A DNA stretch of 33,985 nucleotides from Actinomycetota bacterium. GTDB taxonomy: Bacteria; Actinomycetota; UBA4738; HRBIN12. Numbering within the stretch: the first letter of the stretch is position 1; every line of letters begins with the position of its first letter. A program made the position numbers and the translations under genes. The notes beneath the pieces were generated by a model, which saw only the letters and a program-made list of their open reading frames with translations, searched no databases and was not told where the DNA came from. The stretch is taken from assembly GCA_005885325.1 (NCBI GenBank), contig VAYX01000016.1, forward strand, positions 1 to 33,985, in the 5' to 3' direction. Positions 1-7,413 of the stretch are shown piece by piece.

Positions 1-423
1 CTGCCGAACGCCGAAATGCAGGTGCGGCGGCTCCACGCCGGGATGGCCGGTCCCGGTGAGCGCCAAGGTCGAACCCCGGGACACGGCGTCGCCCTTGCGG
101 ACCAGGATCGCTGAGACCCACGAGTACGTCGATGACAGCCCTCCGCCGTGATCCACCGTGACGAACAGGTGGCCGGCGACGGCGCCGGCGAAGGCCACGA
201 CACCCGGCGCCGGTGCACGAACGGGCGTCCCGACGGCGACCGCGATGTCGATCCCGCGATGTCCCGCGCCGAACGGTGTGGACGGTGGGTCGAAGCCCCG
301 GATGACCGGGCCGACGACCGGCCACGCCCAGTCACCGGTGGGGCCTGCCCCCGCAGATGGGCCGACCGATGCGAGGAGCACCAACGTGAGGGGGAGGACG
401 ACGAGCCGCGGACGAAGCGGCAT
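1..423 (-). CDS. Exported M23-family (LytM-type) metallopeptidase, 3' end outside window
   Basis: Partial gene: 141 codons are visible from the ATG at 421-423, and no stop is reached before the window edge. A strong Shine-Dalgarno (AGGAGGT, minus strand of 427-433) lies 3 nt upstream and fixes the start. Residues 1-25 form a signal peptide (MPLRPR, then a hydrophobic run ending near AGAG), so the enzyme should act outside the membrane on peptidoglycan or a related peptide. The M23 domain follows: GHRGIDIA (residues 54-61) supplies zinc ligands His55 and Asp59, and HLHFGVR (134-140) supplies the HxH pair. The catalytic motifs are therefore inside the window, and only the extreme C-terminus should be missing. 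As I recall, streptomycetes carry an M23 gene between whiG and rpsB, which fits this position. Substrate specificity, or a role as a non-catalytic activator, cannot be decided here. Confidence 0.9.
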   Translation of the reverse strand, partial: MPLRPRLVVLPLTLVLLASVGPSAGAGPTGDWAWPVVGPVIRGFDPPSTPFGAGHRGIDIAVAVGTPVRAPAPGVVAFAGAVAGHLFVTVDHGGGLSSTYSWVSAILVRKGDAVSRGSTLALTGTGHPGVEPPHLHFGVRQ

Positions 424-549
424 CTGACCTCCTGTTCTCCTTCTTCTCGAGCCCGTCCGTTTCCGATCGGCCGGTGATCGAGCCCCTGAACGCTAGCCCC
501 GCACGGCCTGGATCGCAGTGAAGGAGGTCACGTTTCGGGGAGGGTGGGT

Positions 550-1506
550 CTACTCGGTCTCGACGAGCTGCAGCCGCAGCTGGTTCACGGCCTTCGTGTG
601 GATCTGGCACACCCGGGACTCGGTGACACCGAGGATCTCGCCGATCTCCGCCAGGGTCAGTCCCTCGAAGTAATACAGGGTGACCACGATCTTCTCCCGC
701 TCCGAGAGCGAGTTGATGGCCGCGGCAAGCAGGCCCCGTGTCTCCTGCCCCTCCAGCCCCATCGAGACGTCGCTCCCCCGGTCGGCCAGCGTGTCGAGCA
801 GCGACACCTGCTCACCGCGGTCGCTCCCCACCGACAGCAGCTCGTCCAGTGCCAGGACCGACACGAAGGAGATCTGCGTGATCACGTCGTGGAGCTCCTT
901 GAGCGTGACGCCGAGGCGCGCCGCGACCTCCTTCTCGCTGGGGGCCCGTTTCATCATCGACTCGAGGTCGGAGTAGGCCTTCTCGATCTCGCGGGCCTTG
1001 AACCGAACGGACCGCGGGACCCAGTCCATGGCCCGCAGCTCGTCGATGATCGCGCCCTTGATGCGAGGGATGGCGTACGTCTCGAACTTGTTCCCCCGGG
1101 CCGGCTCGAACTTCTCGAGCGCGTCGATCAGCCCGAACATCCCGTACGAGACGAGGTCGGCCTGCTCGACGCTCGCCGGAAGGCCCGTGGCGACCCGGCT
1201 GGCCACGTACTTCACGAGCGGCGCGTAGTGCAGGATGAGCCGCTCGCGGGCCTGGGGCGACGCGGTCTCCTTGAACTCGGCCCACAGCGCCATGAGCTCG
1301 TCCATCGGTGGCTTGGCCGGCTCCGGGAGGACCGTGACGGACCGCCCGGCCTCCCTGGCCGACGGCTTGAGGGGTGAGACGGCCTTGATGGCGGGTGCGG
1401 CCTTGAGCGATCCGGACGACTTCACCGCCGGCGCGGGCTTCGCGGGCTTCGCCCCCTTCGCGGGGAGAGCCGCCTTCCCGTTCGCGCTCGCCTTGGCCCC
1501 CATCAT
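550..1506 (-). CDS. whiG: RNA polymerase sigma factor, WhiG/FliA family
   Basis: A 318-residue alternative sigma factor directing RNA polymerase to a special promoter class. Region 2 is at about 88-158 (PLVKYVASRVATGLP, VEQADLVSYGMFGLIDA, KFETYAIPRIKGAIIDELR). Region 3 follows from DWVPRSVRFKAREIEKAY (161-178), and region 4 is at about 260-312 with the helix-turn-helix LTLAEIGEILGVTESRV. These motifs match Streptomyces WhiG closely. The start is the ATG at 1504-1506, which overlaps the xerC stop (ATGA), so translation is coupled to xerC. The first 66 residues are an Ala/Lys/Pro-rich tail not usual for the family; a shorter start at Met68 (1305) is possible but has no ribosome site. In streptomycetes WhiG drives sporulation and in other bacteria the family drives flagellar genes; which applies here is unknown. 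Confidence 0.93.
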   Translation of the reverse strand: MMGAKASANGKAALPAKGAKPAKPAPAVKSSGSLKAAPAIKAVSPLKPSAREAGRSVTVLPEPAKPPMDELMALWAEFKETASPQARERLILHYAPLVKYVASRVATGLPASVEQADLVSYGMFGLIDALEKFEPARGNKFETYAIPRIKGAIIDELRAMDWVPRSVRFKAREIEKAYSDLESMMKRAPSEKEVAARLGVTLKELHDVITQISFVSVLALDELLSVGSDRGEQVSLLDTLADRGSDVSMGLEGQETRGLLAAAINSLSEREKIVVTLYYFEGLTLAEIGEILGVTESRVCQIHTKAVNQLRLQLVETE

Positions 1507-2432
1507 GCCCTCGGGTGACTCTGCCGGTAGGCGGCGAACAGCCGGGTCCGCGACACGTGCGTGTACCGCTGGGTCGTGGCCACGCTCGAGTGGCCGAGCA
1601 GCTCCTGGACCGCGCGGATGTCCGCTCCCCCTTCGAGGAGGTGCGTGGCGAACGAGTGCCTGAGCGTGTGCGGGGTCACCCGCCGTCCGGACAGCTTCCC
1701 GGACCCGTATCGCCCCACGAGGGCTCGGATGTCGCGTACCCCGAGCGGCCGTCCCCGTCGGTTGAAGAACAGCGCGGCCGACCCGTCGGCGGCCAGCACT
1801 CCACGTCCCCGGCGGAGATGGTCCCGGATGGCCTCGACCGCGAAGTCCGACAGCGGGACGTCGCGTTCCTTGGATCCCTTGCCCATCACCCGAACCCGGC
1901 CCTGCTCCAGGTCGATCCGGTCCAGGGTGAGTGCGCTCACCTCCCCGACCCGAAGGCCCGACCCGTACAACAGCTCCAGGACGGCCCGGTCCCGGAGGGC
2001 CACCGCCCGGCCCACCTCGTCCTGCGAACCCGGTTGCGGGGCCTCGACCAGTCCGGCGGCCTCGGCCGGCCTGAGCACCGTGGGCAGCCGGTTGGCCACC
2101 TTCGGCCGCCCCAGCATGGCGGCCGGGTCGGTCCTCACGAACCCCCTGGCCGCTGCCCACCGGTAGAAGGTGTGGATGGCCCCCACCCGACGGGCGATCG
2201 ACGCCCGCGCGTAGCCCAGGGTGACCTGCTGGGCCAGGAACCGCCGGAGCAGCGGGGTCGTCGCGGAGGCGAGCGAGCGCCGCTGGCGCGACAGGAACAC
2301 GGCCAGCTGCTCGAGGTCCCGGCGGTAGGCGGCCACCGTGTGCTCCGATAGGTGGCGCTCGAGCGCCAAGTGATCGGCGAACCCGCCGATCAGCTTCGCC
2401 TCGGGATGGGGAAGGTCCTCCCGCGCTTGCAT
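1503..2432 (-). CDS. xerC: Tyrosine recombinase XerC
   Basis: A 309-residue site-specific recombinase that resolves chromosome dimers at dif, normally with a XerD partner. The N-terminal SAM-like core-binding domain is at about 12-105 (LIGGFADHLALERHLSEHTV). The catalytic domain has the complete tyrosine-recombinase set: Arg161 (GSGLRVGEV), Lys185 (GKGSKERDVPL), His255 and Arg258 (HTLRHSFATH), His281 (LGHSS) and nucleophile Tyr290 (TQRYTHV). I chose the ATG at 2430-2432 because GGAAGGA precedes it, the protein then has the usual length, and a promoter sits just upstream. A longer frame from 2555 would start upstream of that promoter. The 3' end overlaps the sigma-factor start by 4 nt. Mycobacterial xerC sits in the same neighbourhood next to dprA. 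Confidence 0.95.
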   Translation of the reverse strand: MQAREDLPHPEAKLIGGFADHLALERHLSEHTVAAYRRDLEQLAVFLSRQRRSLASATTPLLRRFLAQQVTLGYARASIARRVGAIHTFYRWAAARGFVRTDPAAMLGRPKVANRLPTVLRPAEAAGLVEAPQPGSQDEVGRAVALRDRAVLELLYGSGLRVGEVSALTLDRIDLEQGRVRVMGKGSKERDVPLSDFAVEAIRDHLRRGRGVLAADGSAALFFNRRGRPLGVRDIRALVGRYGSGKLSGRRVTPHTLRHSFATHLLEGGADIRAVQELLGHSSVATTQRYTHVSRTRLFAAYRQSHPRA

Positions 2433-2463
2433 CCGTCCTTCCAAGTCGTCGTCGTCGAGTGCC

Positions 2464-2492
2464 CTTGTATCAACGGGGGAAAGAGCATTCAA
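2464..2492 (-). promoter_or_regulatory. Candidate sigma-70 type promoter for xerC-whiG
   Basis: On the minus strand, TTGAAT (2487-2492) and TACAAG (2464-2469) are separated by 17 nt. Each hexamer matches the housekeeping consensus at four of six positions. The predicted transcript would begin near 2457, about 25 nt before the xerC ATG, leaving room for the GGAAGGA ribosome site. This supports the short xerC start and separates xerC-whiG from the dprA operon upstream. Seen by eye only. Confidence 0.5.
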
Positions 2493-2605
2493 GCTTCCCA
2501 CGAACGTCGGGCACTTTCTGTCCCCCCAACGGCCGTCGGACGGACGATGCCCCACACCACCCCGGATGGGCCATGGGTGCCTAGCGCTGAGATGGCCCGC
2601 CGATC

Positions 2606-3772
2606 CTACGTCGACGCGGCCTTCAGCCGAGGTTCGAACCGGCCGCCGACGCTTCGGATCAGTCCTTTCAGCTCCAGGCCGAGGAGCAGCGGGAGCACTT
2701 CCGGCACCGAGACGCCCAACCCCTTCGCCACGTTCTCGGGCAAGACCGGTGCGATCACCAGATCGAGCGCCGCCCGCTCCGCCAGGGTGAGGTCCAGCCG
2801 CACGGGAGCACCGCCCAGCCGCTCGCCAAGCTTCAGGTCCCGCATCAGGTCGTCGACGCCGCGGATCAGCGTCGCCCCTTCACGGATGAGGACGTGCGGC
2901 ACGTGAGCCAGTGGACTGGTGATGGCGCCCGGGACGGCGAACACGTCCCGGCCCAGGTCCAGCGCGTGTTCGGCCGAGATCAACGAGCCGCTTCCTTCGG
3001 CGCCCTCCACGACCACCAGGCCCGTGCACATGGCCGCCACGATCCGGTTGCGGGCCGGGAAGTGGTACGGCTCCGGGGGGACCCCCGGCGGATACTCGCT
3101 CACCAACGTGCCGGTCTCCGCGATCCGCCGAATCAGTCGCTCGCTCCACTTCGGATAGGCCTGGTCGATCCCGCACCCGAGCACCGCGACGGTGTGACCG
3201 CCGGCGTCGAGCGCGCCCTGGTGGCCGGCGGCGTCGATACCGCGGGCCGCCCCGCTGATGACGCACACGCCCGACATCGCGAGGTCGTGACCGATGTCGG
3301 TGGCCAGCTCCCTGCCGAGCTCCGAGCAGTTCCGAGCCCCGACGATCGCCACGGCTCGCTCGCGTGAGGGAAGCGGGCGGCCCTTGACGAAGAGGGCAGC
3401 CGGTGGATCCTCGAGGTTCTCGAGCTGGGGCGGGTAGCCGGCACTTCCGAAAGGCACGAGGCTGGCACCGCACGCCACGAGGGCGCGATCGATGTCGTCG
3501 GGGTCGACCACCAGTGCGAACTCGCGATCCGCGTCGCTGCCGGCGCGTCCCCTTCGAACCGCCTCGAGGGTGGCGACGGCCGTACGCTCTCGATCCGCCA
3601 CTTCCAGCAGCTTGATCGGCGAGATCCCCCGCAGGGCCATCAGGACGAGGAGCGCCCTTCGATCCGCCTCCACCTCGACGAAGCTCGGCGGCCACCGGGA
3701 CGGCCGGTTCCCCGCCCGCCTCCGGCCGTTTGTCCGCCGGTCACCTCGGTCGGCCGCACGGTCAGCCCGCAC
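2606..3772 (-). CDS. dprA: DNA-processing protein DprA (Smf)
   Basis: A 388-residue protein of the DprA/Smf family, which binds incoming single-stranded DNA and loads RecA during transformation or recombination. The Rossmann-like core is at about 107-310: AVAIVGARNCSELGREL (140-156), SGAARGIDAAGHQGAL (173-188), AVLGCGIDQAYP, SEYPPG, then FPARNRIVAAMCTGLVVVEG (238-257) and SGSLISAEHALDLGRDVFAVPG. A C-terminal winged-helix-like region covers about 325-380. The GTG start at 3770-3772 overlaps the comM stop by 11 nt. The first 35 residues are Arg-rich and poorly conserved-looking, so an internal start such as the GTG near residue 34 is possible. It lies last in the comM-dprA series, as in mycobacteria. 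No other competence genes are visible. Confidence 0.94.
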   Translation of the reverse strand: MRADRAADRGDRRTNGRRRAGNRPSRWPPSFVEVEADRRALLVLMALRGISPIKLLEVADRERTAVATLEAVRRGRAGSDADREFALVVDPDDIDRALVACGASLVPFGSAGYPPQLENLEDPPAALFVKGRPLPSRERAVAIVGARNCSELGRELATDIGHDLAMSGVCVISGAARGIDAAGHQGALDAGGHTVAVLGCGIDQAYPKWSERLIRRIAETGTLVSEYPPGVPPEPYHFPARNRIVAAMCTGLVVVEGAEGSGSLISAEHALDLGRDVFAVPGAITSPLAHVPHVLIREGATLIRGVDDLMRDLKLGERLGGAPVRLDLTLAERAALDLVIAPVLPENVAKGLGVSVPEVLPLLLGLELKGLIRSVGGRFEPRLKAAST

Positions 3773-5297
3773 GGGCCAGGCTTCCCTCGGACAGGTTCAT
3801 CCGATACGTCAGCGCTTCGGCCATGTGCCCGGCGGCGATCTCCTCGGCGCCCGCGAGGTCGGCCACGGTCCGAGCAACCTTGATGGCTCGATCGAATCCT
3901 CGGCCGGTGAGGCCGAGGGCATCCACCGCGCCCGCCAGGACGTCGTGTCCGCCGGAGGACATCCTGGCCAGTCGCCGGGCCACCGGGCCCGGAAGCTGGG
4001 CGTTGCACGGGAAGCCGAGGGCCGAGTACCGGTGCCGCTGGCGCGCCCGGGCCTCCTCCACACGAGCCCGGATGGGTGTCGATGCCTCGCCGGCGGTCTC
4101 GCCCAGCAGCTCCCTCTTGGAGAGCCGCGGCACCACGAGCCTGATGTCGATCCGATCGAGCAGCGGCCCCGACAGCTTCTGTCGGTACAGCTCCACGCGG
4201 TGCGGAGGACACCGGCACTGACGTTTGGGATCCCCTTCGTAGCCACACGGGCACGGGTTGGTGGCAGCGATGAGCGTGAACCCCGCAGGGAACTCAACCG
4301 ACCCGGCCACCCTCGTCACCACGACGCGGCCGTCCTCGAGCGGCTGGCGGAGGGCCTCCACCGCATCGCGCCGGAACTCCGTCAACTCGTCGAGGAACAG
4401 GACCCCGTGATGCGCGAGCGAGACCTCCCCCGGCCTGACGAAGCCGGTCCCCCCACCGAGGAGCGCCGACAGGGAGATGGAGTGATGCGGCGACCGGAAT
4501 GGCCGCGACCCCACCAACCCTCCCGCGTCCAACATGCCGGCCACGGAATGAAGTTGCGTGACCTCCAGGGCCTCCCCGCGAGAAAGGCCGGGGAGGATGG
4601 TGGCGAGGCGCCGCGCCAGCATGGTCTTGCCCGCGCCCGGTGAACCGACGAGCAGGACGTTGTGCCCGCCGGCCGCCGCCACCTCCAGTGCCCGCCTGGC
4701 CTGCGCCTGCCCCCTGACCTCGGCGAAGTCCACCCCGTGCTTCGGTGCCTCGGCCGCGCCGCTGGCCCGAGGCGTTGGCGGATCCCACGTGCCGCGGAGG
4801 AACCCGGCAACCTCGGCGAGGCCCGGGGCCCCGACGACCCGCACTCCGTCCACGAGGGCGGCCTCCCCGGCGTTCGGGGCAGGCACCACGACACCGTCCA
4901 GGCCGGCGCGCGCGGCCGCGATGGCCACCGAGAGCACGCCCGGGGTGGCCACCAGGCCACCCTTCAAGGAGAGCTCCCCGAAGAACGAGAACCGGGCCAG
5001 CCTGTCACCGGGGACCTGAGCCGACGCCGCAAGCACTCCCATGGCGATGGGCAGGTCGAGGCCGGGCCCTTCCTTTCGGAGATTCCCGGGGGACAGATTC
5101 ACGACGATCCTCCGGAGCGGCCATTCCAGGCCCGAGCTTTCCACGGCGGGCCGGATTCGATCCCTCGCGTCCTGCACGGGCGCGCCGGGCAGGCCGGTCA
5201 ATGTCAGCGATGGAAGCCCTCGCCCGATGTGCGCCTCGACCGCGACCGGGTGGCCGCGTACCCCGACGATGGTGATCCCGATGACCCGCCCGTACAC
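3762..5297 (-). CDS. comM: YifB/ComM family Mg-chelatase-like AAA+ ATPase
   Basis: A 511-residue AAA+ protein of the YifB family; the best-studied member, ComM, is a hexameric helicase that helps branch migration during natural transformation. An N-terminal ChlI/Lon-like fold (about 1-170, with VNLSPGNLRKEGPGLDLPIA) is followed by the ATPase: Walker A GSPGAGKTM, Walker B VLFLDEL, then AATNPCPCGYEGDPKRQCRC, a family-specific cysteine cluster. GPLLDRIDIRLVV and a C-terminal Mg-chelatase domain follow. The GTG start at 5295-5297 gives MYGRVIGITIVGV, the typical family N-terminus. The yraN stop is 29 nt upstream and dprA overlaps downstream, so the three genes form one unit. Length is normal and all motifs are intact. 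Confidence 0.95.
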   Translation of the reverse strand: MYGRVIGITIVGVRGHPVAVEAHIGRGLPSLTLTGLPGAPVQDARDRIRPAVESSGLEWPLRRIVVNLSPGNLRKEGPGLDLPIAMGVLAASAQVPGDRLARFSFFGELSLKGGLVATPGVLSVAIAAARAGLDGVVVPAPNAGEAALVDGVRVVGAPGLAEVAGFLRGTWDPPTPRASGAAEAPKHGVDFAEVRGQAQARRALEVAAAGGHNVLLVGSPGAGKTMLARRLATILPGLSRGEALEVTQLHSVAGMLDAGGLVGSRPFRSPHHSISLSALLGGGTGFVRPGEVSLAHHGVLFLDELTEFRRDAVEALRQPLEDGRVVVTRVAGSVEFPAGFTLIAATNPCPCGYEGDPKRQCRCPPHRVELYRQKLSGPLLDRIDIRLVVPRLSKRELLGETAGEASTPIRARVEEARARQRHRYSALGFPCNAQLPGPVARRLARMSSGGHDVLAGAVDALGLTGRGFDRAIKVARTVADLAGAEEIAAGHMAEALTYRMNLSEGSLARAG

Positions 5298-5326
5298 CGG
5301 GCGACCCTAGCGCGCGGTGATGACAC

Positions 5327-5698
5327 TCAGAACGCGTCCTCGAACAGCTCGACGCTCGTGCCACTCGTGCCGACGTGAACGCTCGCGACGTCGAATCGCA
5401 GGTTCCCGTGGGGAACGGGCACGGTGGCGACGAAGACCTCCGCCAGCTGCCGGAGCTTCCGCTGCTTGCGGGCCGTCACCGCCTCGTAGCCACCGCCGAA
5501 GCCGTCGCCACGGCGCGCCTTGACCTCACAGAAGATGAATGTCCCCTCGCGTTCGACGATGAGGTCGAGCTCGCCGAGAGCGCACCGCCAATTCCGAGCG
5601 ACGATGCGGAACCCGCGACGCGCGTACAGGGCGGCAGCGGCATCCTCGCCCGCGCGGCCGAGCGAGGCGCGCGCGGCATGTGGAGCGATCCGGTCCAC
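5327..5698 (-). CDS. yraN: YraN family protein (UPF0102), predicted nuclease fold
   Basis: A 123-residue protein of the UPF0102/YraN family, which has a Holliday-junction-resolvase/restriction-endonuclease-like fold and no firmly assigned role. The motif line is complete: GRAGEDAAAALYARRGFRIVA (14-34), then NWRCALGELDLIV with its Glu and Asp, and FIFCEVKARRG with the E-x-K pair, the usual metal-binding residues of this fold. The GTG at 5696-5698 is the only possible start, because an in-frame TAG lies five codons upstream (5711-5713) and no other start codon precedes the conserved block. No Shine-Dalgarno is present; instead a GC-rich hairpin abuts the start codon. Neighbours are DUF2469 upstream and comM downstream. 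Confidence 0.93.
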   Translation of the reverse strand: MDRIAPHAARASLGRAGEDAAAALYARRGFRIVARNWRCALGELDLIVEREGTFIFCEVKARRGDGFGGGYEAVTARKQRKLRQLAEVFVATVPVPHGNLRFDVASVHVGTSGTSVELFEDAF

Positions 5699-5721
5699 GG
5701 CCGTCCGACCCTAGGACGGCC
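5699..5721 (-). other. GC-rich stem-loop abutting the yraN start codon
   Basis: The minus-strand transcript would read GGCCGUCC, a 7-nt loop, then GGACGGCC: an 8-bp perfect stem formed by 5699-5706 and 5714-5721. The GTG of yraN begins at the next base (5698), so the whole ribosome-landing region is inside the stem. There is no U-tract, so it is not a classic intrinsic terminator. It could lower yraN translation unless ribosomes arrive from the upstream gene. Confidence 0.55.
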
Positions 5722-5730
5722 CACCGACAT

Positions 5731-6045
5731 TCAGGCGTCGAGCGTCGGATCGCCCGGCATGGCCTCGTCGCGGCGGAGCTCCTCGACGTTCACGTCGCGG
5801 CGGGTCATCACCCGGACGTTGGAGACGAACCGGGCCGGGCGGAACATGTCCCAGACCCACGCGTCGGACAGGCGCACCTCCACCCACCCGTCCTCCCGCT
5901 GCTGCACGTCGACGACGTTCGCGAGATAGAAGCGGCGCTCGGTCTCCACGACGAAGGTGAACATCGGGACGACGTCGCGGTACTCCCGGTACAGCTCGAG
6001 CTCGCGCTCCTCCTCGAACCGCTCGATGTCGTCGCCCTCGTTCAC
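5731..6045 (-). CDS. DUF2469 family protein
   Basis: A 104-residue protein of the DUF2469 family, which I know essentially from Actinomycetota (M. tuberculosis Rv2901c is the type example); no biochemical function is established. The conserved core is unmistakable: ELELYREYRDVVPMFTFVVE (14-33), TERRFYLANVV, then LSDAWVWDMFRPARFV and the VMTRRDVNVEELR tail. It is soluble, acidic at the N-terminus, and has no signal peptide or membrane segment. The GTG start at 6043-6045 shares four bases with the rnhB stop (GTGA), so the two are translationally coupled. It sits between rnhB and yraN, exactly as the family usually does. It is a good taxonomic marker for the window. Confidence 0.93.
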   Translation of the reverse strand: MNEGDDIERFEEERELELYREYRDVVPMFTFVVETERRFYLANVVDVQQREDGWVEVRLSDAWVWDMFRPARFVSNVRVMTRRDVNVEELRRDEAMPGDPTLDA

Positions 6046-6689
6046 GGGTCCTCCACGGTCTCGACGTCCACCGTGCCGTTCTCGCCCACGCCCTTGAAGG
6101 AGAGCCGGTGGATCGGCGTGGGGCCCAGGCGGTCCAGCACGTTCCAGTGCTCGCGCGTGCCGTAGCCCTTGTTGTGGTCGAACCCATACCGTCGGAACCG
6201 GCGGTGGTAGCGCTGCATCATCCGGTCCCGCGTGACCTTGGCGACGATCGACGCCGCGGCGACGCAGGCGGTCACGGCGTCGCCCTTCTTGATGGCCAGG
6301 CTGGTCGCGGGGAGCCGGCGGACGGGGAAGCCGTCGATCAGCACGTAGTCCGGCGGCAGCGGAAGGGCGCACACCGCCCGGCGGAGGAGCCACAGGTTGG
6401 ACTTGTGCAAGCCTCGGCGGTCGATGCGCGACGGAGTGGCCTTGCACCATGCGTAGGCCAGTGCCCCGGACACGATCCGGGCGTAGGCCTCGTCCCGCTG
6501 GAGCGGCGTGAGCACCTTCGAGTCGTTCACCCCGTCGAGGTCGAAGTCCTCCGGCAGGATCACGGCGGCGGCGACGAGCGGCCCGGCCAGGGCCCCGCGC
6601 CCCGCCTCGTCCACGCCGGCCACGGCGCGAAAGCCCTGCTCGCGCAGCCGGCGCTCGTAGCGCCCGAGGTCGAGGTCTAGTGCAGCCAC
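6042..6689 (-). CDS. rnhB: Ribonuclease HII
   Basis: A 215-residue RNase HII, which removes ribonucleotides and RNA primers from RNA-DNA hybrids. VAGVDEAGRGALAGPLV (23-39) carries the paired acidic residues Asp27-Glu28. VLIDG supplies Asp119, and AAASIVAKVTRDRMM (144-158) carries the last active-site Asp (155) and conserved Lys/Arg residues; YGFDHNKGYGTREHW is the C-terminal family block. The GTG at 6687-6689 overlaps the lepB stop by 13 nt and the end overlaps DUF2469 by 4 nt, so it belongs to the rplS-lepB-rnhB-DUF2469 run. Length is normal. The extreme N-terminus is uncertain by a few residues. Confidence 0.95.
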   Translation of the reverse strand: MAALDLDLGRYERRLREQGFRAVAGVDEAGRGALAGPLVAAAVILPEDFDLDGVNDSKVLTPLQRDEAYARIVSGALAYAWCKATPSRIDRRGLHKSNLWLLRRAVCALPLPPDYVLIDGFPVRRLPATSLAIKKGDAVTACVAAASIVAKVTRDRMMQRYHRRFRRYGFDHNKGYGTREHWNVLDRLGPTPIHRLSFKGVGENGTVDVETVEDP

Positions 6690-7411
6690 CCGATCCGGGA
6701 GGGCGGCCAGATGGTGACGAACGCCTTGCCCACGACCTTGTCCATTGGGACGAACCCCAACCCGAACCGCGAGTCGTTGGAATAGAGGCGGTTGTCGCCC
6801 AGGACGAACAAGCTGTCCGGCGGGACCTTCTTCGGCCCGTACGGGCGCGTGTCCGGAGGGCCCTTCAGGTACGGCTGGGGAACCCGCTTGCCGTTCACGT
6901 AGAGGTTGCCGTCCCGAAGCTCGACGGTCTCGCCCGGGAGCCCGATCACCCGCTTGATGAAGTCCTCGTTCGGGGGCCGGGCGAAGCCCAGGCCCTCCGA
7001 CAGCCAGTGCAGGAACCCACCGACGACACCTCGGTCCGGCTGCTGTCCGGAGGGATCCTCGAACACCACGATGTCGCCCCGGTGCGGGTGGTACAGCACC
7101 TTGTTCACCAGCACGCGGTCTCCCGGCATGAGGGTGGGCTCCATGGAGCCCGAGGGGATGTAGAACGCCTGGACCACGAACGTCTTGAGGACGAGGGCCA
7201 GGGCGAAGGCCAGCAGGATCAGGACGGGGAGCTCACGGAGGAAGGCAAGGAGGCCGCGATCCACGCGGCCGGTCTGTTTGGGCGGGGCGGGCGGCCTCTC
7301 GTCGGGAGCCTTGGGGCCCAGCACGAACGCGTCCCCCGGCAAGGGAGTCGCGGTGGAGGGGGGAGGATCGGCCGGGGCCGGATCGGCCGAGTCCGGCTGC
7401 GGCTCGGACAC
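6677..7411 (-). CDS. lepB: Type I signal peptidase
   Basis: A 244-residue membrane-bound signal peptidase that cleaves Sec and Tat signal peptides. A cytoplasmic Pro/Ala-rich N-terminal tail (1-57) precedes one membrane segment (LPVLILLAFALALVLKTFVV, about 61-80). The catalytic Ser is Ser89 in FYIPSGSMEPTLMPGD, and the general base is Lys153 in DFIKRVIGLPGETVEL. The later boxes GDNRLYSNDSRFGLGFVP and VVGKAFVTIWP are present. The GTG at 7409-7411 begins 2 nt after the rplS stop, so the genes are co-transcribed. The proline-rich cytoplasmic tail is common in actinobacterial LepB. Its substrates in this window should include the M23 peptidase; the thioredoxin-like lipoprotein would instead use LspA. 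Confidence 0.96.
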   Translation of the reverse strand: MSEPQPDSADPAPADPPPSTATPLPGDAFVLGPKAPDERPPAPPKQTGRVDRGLLAFLRELPVLILLAFALALVLKTFVVQAFYIPSGSMEPTLMPGDRVLVNKVLYHPHRGDIVVFEDPSGQQPDRGVVGGFLHWLSEGLGFARPPNEDFIKRVIGLPGETVELRDGNLYVNGKRVPQPYLKGPPDTRPYGPKKVPPDSLFVLGDNRLYSNDSRFGLGFVPMDKVVGKAFVTIWPPSRIGWLH

Positions 7412-7413
7412 GC

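Noticed and set aside
544..1377. Long open frame on the plus strand across the sigma gene
   Set aside because: Low-complexity translation rich in Arg, Leu and His with no family motifs; it is antisense to a clear sigma factor. Such frames are expected in GC-rich DNA.
1507..2160. Upstream extension of the sigma-factor reading frame
   Set aside because: It runs through xerC in another frame; the ATGA overlap start at 1506 is the natural one.
2631..2640. GGTTCGAACC, which resembles a tRNA T-loop
   Set aside because: It is inside the dprA coding sequence, with no acceptor, D or anticodon arm around it.
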